Shown: one piece after another, positions 1 to 5,636 of the stretch
Layout: the number at the start of each line of letters is the position of its first letter
Position numbering within the stretch: position 1 is the stretch's first letter
NCBI GenBank assembly: GCA_015486815.1
Contig: WFQY01000001.1
Span: forward strand, 1 to 5,649
Direction: 5' to 3'
DNA from: Phycisphaerae bacterium
GTDB taxonomy: Bacteria; Planctomycetota; Phycisphaerae; JAAYCJ01
DNA length: 5,649 nt
The notes under the pieces: model-generated
Database searches by the model: none
Told to the model about the DNA's origin: nothing
What the model saw: only the letters and a program-made list of their open reading frames with translations
Made by a program: the position numbers and the translations under genes

Positions 1-662
1 AGAGGAAAGGTCATATTATAGAAATCCGTCTCTTTGCCAGCTTGTGCGGTTTCGTCTTCGATGGTAATCTTGGCGGATTGTGCGTCCAGCAGAAAAATCG
101 CAGACCAGCAGATTCTACCAAGCAAAGCAGGTAGTCCGAGCTCTGCGGAATGGACAAGTTCCGCAGATTCGCGGAGAAAATCGCCGGTGTATTGTATTCG
201 ATTAATATCTGTTTGCGACGAGGCGATGTAATCGTCAGCTGTTGAGGAGCCTTTCTCAAATGGTGTAAGTTTTGTTTGCATTAGCTTTGCTAAAGTTAGC
301 TGAAGCTCGCGGGGGGATAATGGTAGAATAAGATAATCGTCAGCTAATTGTCGTCTGTCCATATCAAGAGCAATGGGTTCATTCAAAACATCTGTGAATA
401 GGATGATTTTTGCATCGCTGCTTACCTTTCGATAGCTCATCAGTGCGGAGGTGATGTCGTTATTGTTATTATTGTTGGCGAGTTTAATGAATATCGATTG
501 GAATTTTTGCTTTGCAAGCTGGATTAGTCCCGCAAGAAGATTATCCTGTATGAGATAATCGACCGAGGGGTAGGCGTGTTCTATTTTCTCTATGGTTTCG
601 GTGTCAGCTGATATTATCAGCGCCCGCTCCAATAATACTGTTTGTTGTGCTATGTCTGTCAT
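1..662 (-). CDS. Receiver-like (pseudo-response-regulator) protein, 3' part outside window
   Basis: This reading frame starts at ATG 662-660 and stays open to the window edge, giving 220 residues with no stop, so it is C-terminally truncated by the window. Residues 12-131 show the receiver beta/alpha alternation: RALIISAD (13-20), FQSIFIKL (54-61), AKIILFTDVL (84-93) and DDYLILPLSPREL (108-120). The last closely resembles the 'dYLxKPfxxxeL' beta5 signature of response regulators, but with Leu in place of Lys. The beta3 end has no phospho-acceptor Asp, being followed by six Asn (63-68). I infer a non-phosphorylated pseudo-receiver. Residues from about 150 on (containing AIFLLDAQSAKITIEDE) begin a second domain, possibly GAF-like, that cannot be named from this fragment. 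Its start overlaps the upstream stop as ATGA, preceded by GAGG at 672-675, so the two genes are probably translationally coupled. The specific function is unknown. Confidence 0.8.
   Translation of the reverse strand, partial: MTDIAQQTVLLERALIISADTETIEKIEHAYPSVDYLIQDNLLAGLIQLAKQKFQSIFIKLANNNNNNDITSALMSYRKVSSDAKIILFTDVLNEPIALDMDRRQLADDYLILPLSPRELQLTLAKLMQTKLTPFEKGSSTADDYIASSQTDINRIQYTGDFLRESAELVHSAELGLPALLGRICWSAIFLLDAQSAKITIEDETAQAGKETDFYNMTFP
659..662 (-). other. ATGA stop/start overlap (translational coupling)
   Basis: The TGA stop of the 198-residue gene (661-659) shares bases with the ATG start of the next gene (662-660). A purine-rich ribosome binding site, GAGGTAGGAAAGA, precedes the ATG inside the upstream gene's last codons. 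This arrangement normally couples translation and suggests the two products are needed together. Confidence 0.8.
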
Positions 663-1255
663 TCTTTCCTACCTCTGCTGTCCAAGTCGATATCGAGTTT
701 ATAATCGGGTCCGAGCAGGGCTTGCAATTCATCTGCGGTCAGCTCGGCTGGTGCGAACGGTTTTTCTTGTTTTTCGTTTTTGTCTTTTTCTTTCGGTTCC
801 GGTGCGGTCTGTTCAGCTGTTTGCAGTTCAAGCTGTTTTTGGTCTTCGGTTTCAGCTACGACTGTTGACTCTTTCGGTTTACAGGTTCCGTTAAGAAGCT
901 CCTTAAGCATGGCGATAAGTTCCGAAGGACTCGAAGCAAATTTAATGCCCGATACTTTGCGGTTAGGCTTTGAAGATGAAAATATCGGTCGGTGCGAGTA
1001 CATATAAATATTATCGATGACGCTTGATGTGATAAGGGGAATAGCGATTTTATTATAAGCGTCGGAAAAAGCAGCTGAGTTGATAATTACCGCTTTCGCT
1101 TTGATGTGTTTCAGCAACTCAGCTGTCATTTTGTAGGGGTCGTCAAAATCGATAATTTCAAATTCCTGCGCACAATATTGATAGTATTCATCCTCTTGAG
1201 CTTTTCCAAGCCAAACAACGTTTGTCTCGATTGTCCGATCGACTATGTCTTTCAT
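659..1255 (-). CDS. Small receiver-like protein with charged linker and FliM-like C-terminal peptide
   Basis: Complete 198-residue protein, first gene of the minus-strand operon. Residues 10-122 follow a receiver-like pattern: TNVVWLG (11-17), EFEIIDF (31-37), AKAVIINSA (53-61), NIYMYSH (82-88), and a final SPSELIAMLKELLNG (109-123) like the last helix of response regulators. The expected phospho-Asp at the end of beta3 is Asn59 or Ser60, and no beta5 Lys-Pro is seen, so phosphotransfer is unlikely. Residues 124-166 are a low-complexity Glu/Lys/Gln/Pro linker. The end, PAELTADELQALLGPDY (169-185), resembles the FliM N-terminal peptide (LSQAEIDALL) that binds CheY. No signal peptide or membrane segment is present, so it should be cytoplasmic. 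AAGG lies 10 nt before ATG. The downstream partner overlaps by 4 bp. Receiver fold assignment is by pattern only; a generic hypothetical protein is the cautious alternative. Confidence 0.85.
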   Translation of the reverse strand: MKDIVDRTIETNVVWLGKAQEDEYYQYCAQEFEIIDFDDPYKMTAELLKHIKAKAVIINSAAFSDAYNKIAIPLITSSVIDNIYMYSHRPIFSSSKPNRKVSGIKFASSPSELIAMLKELLNGTCKPKESTVVAETEDQKQLELQTAEQTAPEPKEKDKNEKQEKPFAPAELTADELQALLGPDYKLDIDLDSRGRKE

Positions 1256-1281
1256 TGGCTATATACCTTTACCCTACTATT

Positions 1282-1310
1282 AGTATAATCGAAATAGCTT
1301 AAAAATCCAA
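1282..1310 (-). promoter_or_regulatory. Sigma70-type promoter for the receiver-like operon
   Basis: On the minus strand, TTGGAT (1310-1305) and TATACT (1287-1282) are separated by exactly 17 bp, pointing towards the 198-residue gene whose ATG is at 1255. The -10 box matches the consensus at five of six positions; the -35 box matches only its TTG. Predicted transcription would begin near 1275, leaving a short leader with the AAGG ribosome binding site. Confidence 0.5.
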
Positions 1311-1353
1311 ATCTCCGGGGATAAAGAGTTTTTGTATAATATTTTTTTATCTT

Positions 1354-1382
1354 TTGCATAGGATAGCGGATAGAAGTATAAT
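1354..1382 (+). promoter_or_regulatory. Sigma70-type promoter for the aldolase gene
   Basis: TTGCAT (1354-1359) and a perfect TATAAT (1377-1382) are separated by 17 bp, 45 bp before the aldolase start codon. It is back-to-back with the leftward promoter at 1282-1310, so the two transcripts diverge without promoter overlap. A second TATAAT at 1335-1340 has no -35 partner at suitable distance. Confidence 0.55.
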
Positions 1383-1392
1383 TCTGGTTTTA

Positions 1393-1406
1393 ACTGTCAT
1401 AACAGT
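1393..1406. promoter_or_regulatory. Small inverted repeat near the aldolase transcription start, possible operator
   Basis: ACTGT-CATA-ACAGT is a perfect 5-bp inverted repeat with a 4-bp spacer. It extends to 7 bp per arm with one mismatch (TAACTGT/ACAGTAA). It begins 10 bp after the -10 box, where a repressor would block initiation. It is short enough to have arisen by chance, and no regulator gene is in the window. Confidence 0.25.
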
Positions 1407-1426
1407 AATGTGAAGGAGAATATATT

Positions 1427-2218
1427 ATGCGGAATAGTAAGGTACTTGCAAAATTACGTGCTGGTAAGCCCGTCTTTGGTGCAAATCCGAGTTTAGGCCC
1501 ATCGCTTATAACTCCCGGCTTAGCTGGTAAAATTGGCTGCGATGTAGTCTGGATAGATATGGAGCATAGATGGTTTACCTATCAGGATATGATAACGATG
1601 ATATATTCCGCTCGCGAAGGAGGAGCGGATGCAATGATTCGCATTATGGATCACAATCCCGCTTCTTTTTATCGCTGTTTCGAATGCGGTGCGACGGGTG
1701 TGATGATGTATCATTGCAAATCGCGTGCGGATGCGGAAAAAGCGGTCTATAATAGCAAATTTTCGCCAGTAGGCAGAAGAGGCTGGGAAAATGTTCTTAT
1801 CGACGGAGATTTCGGGCTGATAGATAGAAAAGAATTTATTGAACATCACAATCGAGAGAGCTTTGTATGTGTGCAGATAGAAGACCCCGAAGCGGTCGAT
1901 GCTATAGATGAAATCGTTGATACCGAAGGGCTTGATATGTTGTTCATAGGCCCGGGTGATTTGATGCAGGCGTATGACGTGTATAGTGTAGATGCGCCTG
2001 AAATAGTGGAGGCACATAAGAAAGTGGCTCAAGCGTGCGCAAAATATAAAAATAAATGGTGGGGCGGAGCGTGCAGCTCGGATATAGATGATATCAACAG
2101 ACTGTTGGATATGGGCGCGAGATTTTTGTTCCCGTTTGTTGATTATTCCGCAGTTCTTAGCACTTGGCAGCGGGAGATGGAAGCAGTAAATAATCTGCTT
2201 GCGAAAAAAGGACTGTGA
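1427..2218 (+). CDS. HpcH/HpaI-family aldolase (2-keto-3-deoxy-sugar-acid-type class II aldolase)
   Basis: Complete 263-residue protein, the usual length of the HpcH/HpaI aldolase/citrate lyase family. These metal-dependent TIM-barrel enzymes cleave 4-hydroxy-2-oxo acids to pyruvate plus an aldehyde. Family landmarks sit at HpaI-like spacing: D44 and H47 in VVWIDMEH, R72 in MIRIMD, E152 in VQIEDPEAV, and D178 in FIGPGDL. E152 and D178 are the expected metal ligands. RRG (117-119) matches the conserved 'GxRG' loop. Residues flanking the pocket are atypical: MMYHCKS (93-99) replaces the usual PxV segment and FLFPFVD (233-239) the family's C-terminal strand, so the substrate cannot be assigned. 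The start is fixed by AAGGAG (1413-1418), 8 nt upstream. No signal peptide, so cytoplasmic. It is transcribed alone, divergent from the receiver-like operon and convergent with the mannosidase. Plausible role: catabolism of a sugar-derived keto acid. Confidence 0.9.
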   Translation: MRNSKVLAKLRAGKPVFGANPSLGPSLITPGLAGKIGCDVVWIDMEHRWFTYQDMITMIYSAREGGADAMIRIMDHNPASFYRCFECGATGVMMYHCKSRADAEKAVYNSKFSPVGRRGWENVLIDGDFGLIDRKEFIEHHNRESFVCVQIEDPEAVDAIDEIVDTEGLDMLFIGPGDLMQAYDVYSVDAPEIVEAHKKVAQACAKYKNKWWGGACSSDIDDINRLLDMGARFLFPFVDYSAVLSTWQREMEAVNNLLAKKGL

Positions 2219-2222
2219 AGAG

Positions 2223-2296
2223 ATTGTGGATTGCGAATTGTGGATTGCGGATTTAAGAGAGAAGAGCGAAGAGAGGGAAGAGATTGCGGATTGGAG
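2223..2296. repeat. Tandem 'ATTGTGGATTGCG' simple-repeat spacer
   Basis: Two identical ATTGTGGATTGCG units (2223-2235 and 2237-2249) with a 14-bp period are followed by GGATTT. After a purine-rich stretch comes a further GATTGCGGATTGGAG (2282-2296). On the minus strand this reads as CAATCCGCAATC units, which encode the 'NPQS' peptide repeats commonly mis-called as protein in environmental genomes. I regard it as non-coding interspersed repeat DNA. Confidence 0.7.
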
Positions 2297-2299
2297 ATG

Positions 2300-2389
2300 T
2301 TTTTACCACAGAGAGCACCGAGAAACACAGAAATAAGAAATAAAAATTCAAATTCTCTGTGAACTCTGTGTTCTCTGTGGTGAGAAAAA
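2300..2389. repeat. ~90-bp imperfect palindrome of CACAGAG units (REP/MITE-like)
   Basis: The left arm (2300-2331) and right arm (2354-2389) are inverted copies. They share TTTTT and a perfect 10-bp ACCACAGAGA (2305-2314 against 2372-2381), then a less exact stretch of CAC-GAG units, around an AT-rich centre (2332-2353). The right arm has three CTCTGTG units at exactly 9-bp spacing (2355, 2364, 2373); the left arm has three degenerate CACAGAG units. The T-run lies at the 5' side and the A-run at the 3' side on both strands, so it does not look like an intrinsic terminator in either direction. No transposase is nearby. It resembles the dispersed 'ACCACAGAGxxCACAGAG' spacers of many environmental bacterial genomes. 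Confidence 0.7.
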
Positions 2390-2414
2390 CGAAAAGAGAC
2401 GAGATTGGCGATCG

Positions 2415-2438
2415 ACTCTAAAGATATAGCTTTAGAGT
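2415..2438. terminator. Perfect 9-bp hairpin over the mannosidase stop codon; weak terminator candidate
   Basis: ACTCTAAAG (2415-2423) pairs perfectly with CTTTAGAGT (2430-2438) around the 6-nt loop ATATAG. On the plus strand it is followed by TTATTAT, so it could weakly terminate the aldolase transcript. On the minus strand it contains the mannosidase stop TAG (2420-2418) and has no T-run after it. The stem is AT-rich, so terminator strength is doubtful. Confidence 0.35.
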
Positions 2439-5400
2439 TATTATCTGGCAGGGAAGATATTCGAATTCGATACTATTATCTTTTATTTCGAGTGGAGCGA
2501 GGTCTTTTTCCTCCATATTACAGAGGGTAGCTTGCTTTACCTCGTTCGGTAGATTCAAAATAAGATTAGCAGTGCCTCTCGTATTAGCTGACTCATAAAG
2601 CCTAAGTATGATAGCGTGTTCGTCTTCCGCTTTTTTGACTGTATCGAGAATGAGATTTTCCGGCGTGAGCTGAAGGAAACTTACGCTTGCCGGTGATGCT
2701 TTATCGGTGGTAAATGTCAGCGGGGCGATGTTAAGCTCTCTTGCGTATCGGACGGTCTTAGCTGACGACCAATTGTCCTTGTGAGGATAAATGGCATAAG
2801 TAAATGTATGTTTACCTCTATCCGCTATTGGGTCGGGATTGACCGGCGCACGAAGAAGCGTAAGCCTTAAAACATTCTTTTCAATATCAGCTCCGTATTT
2901 GCAATCATTGAGCAAACTAACACCATAATCGCCTTCGGAAATGTCCATCCACTTATGCACCGGTACTTCGAATTTCGCAATATCCAAAAGTGTGTTTCGA
3001 TGTGTCGGACGATATATATGTCCGAATTGAATATCGAAGCAAGCTTGCGACGAATTGATAGCTACCGGAAAAGCGACCTTGAGCATTACTTCGTGTTCCT
3101 GCCAATCGACGTCCGTCTTAAATTTCAATACGGGCGAATTGCATTCGAGATATATCTCCTGCTTAAGTGTGCTGTTTGAAAATTTCTTTTCGATGATAAA
3201 GCCAGCACGAAGATCACCGCCAAACGGCTTGATGTTTGTTAATTTCATTTTCGGGTCGAGTCGTTTTTCTTTGAATATTCTGTCTATCTCCCAGCCACTT
3301 AGTACTTGCATAAACGGTTTGTCTTCGAAAATCTGAAGTTCATTTCCGATGCCTGCTAAAATTTCTCTGTCTGAGGTTTTGTCGATAATGGAAATGATAT
3401 CGCCTGTACTTTTATCGAGTGTAACTTTGAGAAATTCATTTTCGATGCTGTTTTCTGTTGTTTTTACGGGATGTTTGGGTTTGGCAGCTTGCTTGCCGTC
3501 AGCTATTTTGAATTTTCGATAGCCTGCAGGGGGAATGTTAGCTGAGATGAGCGCACGATTGTTATTGATTCGCTGAATCGGAAGAGGATTGCCTTGCGCA
3601 TCCGTAACCGATTTTTCTTCATCGAGTTCTATCTCTACGATAGTGTCTCTGTTGTGTGAGAGCGTGTTTACTATAGCGAGATTGTCGCCTTCGTTGAAAA
3701 ATTGTTTGCCTGCGGACTCGATAGATTTTTTAGCTTGCTCGATCACATCGAGATAAATATCTCTCGCCTCTTCGAATACGTCGTGTGCGGATGAGCCAGC
3801 CATTACGTCGTGGAACTGATTAATCAATATTCTCTGCCAGAGCTGACGAAAATGTTCGGAAGAGTAATTTTGGGTATCCGCAATCGCACCGATGAATTCT
3901 GCCTGCTGAAGCGTTATTTCCGCAAGACGGTTGTATTTTTTGAGGTCTGCGTGCGTGGTCAATGTTCCGCGGTGAAACTCTAAAAATAGTTCGTCGTTCC
4001 ATACGGGCAGTTCAAAGCCACACTGTTCGAGCTGGCGTGATAAGAATGAATAGGTAAGCTCCCATTTGCCTTTCAGTTTTCCCGCGAGGCCGTCGAGCGA
4101 TCGCATCCACTCTATCATTTCGTAGGTCGCACCGCCACCACCATCGCCCCAGCCTATAGAGTTTAACAGTTCGCGATGTTGTTCTTTCGGATATCTTCGC
4201 TGCCAGCCAAGGTTTATCACTACCGGATCGGGTACAGCATTATAGGTATCGAATCCGTCCTGTTTGATCTCCCAAGGTAGTGTCATAAAATAGGTCGGTA
4301 GCTTCGTACCATCGGGACTCTGCCAGTTGAAAAATGTATAAGGAAATCGATTGTATCTGTTCCAAGATATTTTTGTGGTTACGAAAAATTCCATTCCGCA
4401 GCTGCGTGCTATTTGTGGTAGTGTGTGCGGAAAGCCGAAGGTATCGACAAGCCAAAGCACGTTCGATTCCTTACCAAACTCTTCGCGGAAAAATCGTCTG
4501 CCATAAAGCAATTGACGAATGAGCGATTCGCCCGAAGGGATATTGCAATCGGGTTCAACCCACATTCCACCGTTGCAGTCCCATTGTCCCTTTTTGACAG
4601 CTTGCTTTATGCGATTATAGAGTCGCGGTGCGCCTTTTTTGATGAATTGGTATAGCTGAGGCTGACCTTGATGGAAAATGTATTCAGGATATTTGTCTAT
4701 CAGACCAAGGGCAGTGGCAGCGGTCTGAATGGTTTTTTCTTTCGTAACATTGTAAGGCCAAGTCCACGCGGTATCTATATGAGCGTGGCCTATGCCGACG
4801 AGGGTAATTGTGTCGGGATTGTTTTGTTTGATGGTTTCGAGTGATTGTTCGAGGTGCTTTAATGCTTGGCTGATGGTTTGATATGTTCGCTTATATGTCG
4901 GGTCGGAAAAGTCTATTAGCTTCAGCGATTCTTTGAGAATATTTCCCAATGCAAGATAGGTGCCGCCATCTTCGTTCAGCGATTCCATCAATCTCAAACC
5001 TGTTATGCCACGATAGTATAGTTTGGCAGCTGACTTATTTATTCGCACGCAGGCAAATCGTCGAAGCAATCGAGGTTCAGCTTTCATCTCCGGGCCATGG
5101 TCTCGTCCGGTATAGCACTTTAGCAAAAGCTCAATGGTTTCGCCTTCGTTAAACGTATCCGGCAGGATCATTATTTCGTGCCCCGAAAACAAATGTCCCA
5201 TAGGAGGGGTGAAACTTTCATATTCTTTGCCGTTTATGTATAGCAATGCGCCGTAGCCTACGCCTGTGGAGAGCCCGAGGTCGAAATTGATAGCGAGCTG
5301 CCAGCCGTCTTCATGGGCGGGGATTGTAAGTTGTTTTCTGAGCCACCAGCATTTATCTTCGGCACCGAGAGTGAAGAATTTGTCAGCTTTTTGCCAATCG

Positions 5401-5558
5401 AGATTTTCAGGGTCGATATCGTCAAGCCATTCGTTTAGTTTACTCGGCGCAATTTCCGCTGGTAACAGATTCTGATGGTCTTGAATCATTAATTTTTTAA
5501 CAGCTATCAAACGCGAGTCGATGTATTCTTTTACCTCTTGCTCTAATTTATTCGCCAT
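2418..5558 (-). CDS. Glycoside hydrolase family 38 alpha-mannosidase
   Basis: Complete 1046-residue retaining exo-alpha-mannosidase of the GH38 type, within the ~850-1100-residue range of cytosolic (Ams1-like/bacterial) members. An N-terminal beta-rich domain (about 60-175) precedes the catalytic domain (about 250-520). That domain shows GHAHIDTAW, with H260 and D262 as zinc ligands, the nucleophile D372 in VDTFGFPHTLPQI, and a glycine-rich GWGDGGGG loop (469-476). The middle helical domain (about 525-600) has FHRGTLTTHADLKKYNR, and QFHDVMAGSS supplies the third histidine ligand, H583. The rest is the C-terminal beta-sandwich region. All key residues are present, so it should be active. No signal peptide or membrane segment: it should act in the cytoplasm on imported mannose-containing oligosaccharides or mannosyl-glycosides; the linkage cannot be told. 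AAGGAG (5570-5575) lies 11 nt before ATG. It is transcribed alone and converges with the aldolase. Confidence 0.96.
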   Translation of the reverse strand: MANKLEQEVKEYIDSRLIAVKKLMIQDHQNLLPAEIAPSKLNEWLDDIDPENLDWQKADKFFTLGAEDKCWWLRKQLTIPAHEDGWQLAINFDLGLSTGVGYGALLYINGKEYESFTPPMGHLFSGHEIMILPDTFNEGETIELLLKCYTGRDHGPEMKAEPRLLRRFACVRINKSAAKLYYRGITGLRLMESLNEDGGTYLALGNILKESLKLIDFSDPTYKRTYQTISQALKHLEQSLETIKQNNPDTITLVGIGHAHIDTAWTWPYNVTKEKTIQTAATALGLIDKYPEYIFHQGQPQLYQFIKKGAPRLYNRIKQAVKKGQWDCNGGMWVEPDCNIPSGESLIRQLLYGRRFFREEFGKESNVLWLVDTFGFPHTLPQIARSCGMEFFVTTKISWNRYNRFPYTFFNWQSPDGTKLPTYFMTLPWEIKQDGFDTYNAVPDPVVINLGWQRRYPKEQHRELLNSIGWGDGGGGATYEMIEWMRSLDGLAGKLKGKWELTYSFLSRQLEQCGFELPVWNDELFLEFHRGTLTTHADLKKYNRLAEITLQQAEFIGAIADTQNYSSEHFRQLWQRILINQFHDVMAGSSAHDVFEEARDIYLDVIEQAKKSIESAGKQFFNEGDNLAIVNTLSHNRDTIVEIELDEEKSVTDAQGNPLPIQRINNNRALISANIPPAGYRKFKIADGKQAAKPKHPVKTTENSIENEFLKVTLDKSTGDIISIIDKTSDREILAGIGNELQIFEDKPFMQVLSGWEIDRIFKEKRLDPKMKLTNIKPFGGDLRAGFIIEKKFSNSTLKQEIYLECNSPVLKFKTDVDWQEHEVMLKVAFPVAINSSQACFDIQFGHIYRPTHRNTLLDIAKFEVPVHKWMDISEGDYGVSLLNDCKYGADIEKNVLRLTLLRAPVNPDPIADRGKHTFTYAIYPHKDNWSSAKTVRYARELNIAPLTFTTDKASPASVSFLQLTPENLILDTVKKAEDEHAIILRLYESANTRGTANLILNLPNEVKQATLCNMEEKDLAPLEIKDNSIEFEYLPCQIITLKLYL

Positions 5559-5569
5559 TGCTATAATTT

Positions 5570-5575
5570 CTCCTT
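5570..5575 (-). promoter_or_regulatory. Ribosome binding site of the mannosidase gene
   Basis: AAGGAG on the minus strand, 11 nt before ATG 5558-5556. It supports this start over the internal Met at residue 24, which has no comparable upstream site noted. Confidence 0.65.
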
Positions 5576-5608
5576 CTCAGGTTAATATTGTCGATAACAA
5601 AACTATCT

Positions 5609-5636
5609 ATTTTAGAGATTTTTCCTGGTCGGTAAA
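5609..5636 (-). promoter_or_regulatory. Possible promoter of the mannosidase gene
   Basis: On the minus strand TTTACC (5636-5631) and TAAAAT (5614-5609) lie 16 bp apart, about 50 bp before the start codon. The matches to consensus are four and five of six. In this AT-rich leader such matches are not rare, so this is tentative. The rest of 5559-5649 shows no gene. Confidence 0.35.

Noticed and set aside
11..259. Minus-strand reading frame of 82 codons
   Set aside because: It lies in another frame of the edge-truncated receiver-like gene, whose longer frame has a ribosome binding site, ATGA coupling and a recognisable fold pattern.
592..894. Plus-strand frame of 100 codons with hydrophobic Phe/Val-rich stretch
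   Set aside because: Antisense of the charged Glu/Lys linker and C-terminus of the 198-residue gene, which produces an artificial hydrophobic sequence.
1335..1340. Additional TATAAT box upstream of the aldolase
   Set aside because: No -35-like sequence at 16-18 bp; the box at 1377-1382 is better supported.
1520..2032. 170-codon minus-strand reading frame opposite the aldolase
   Set aside because: Antisense shadow of a clearly conserved enzyme gene; composition rich in His/Ile/Arg typical of antisense translation.
2143..2328. Minus-strand reading frame of 61 codons with 'NPQS' repeats
   Set aside because: It is the translation of the CAATCCGCAATC-type repeat and overlaps the aldolase 3' end antisense; no ribosome binding site or conserved protein pattern.
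2223..2389. CRISPR array
   Set aside because: Repeat units are short (9-14 bp) and contiguous or palindromic, with no uniform unique spacers and no cas genes.
2300..2389. Intrinsic bidirectional terminator
   Set aside because: On both strands the T-run lies before the stem and the A-run after it, opposite to a terminator.
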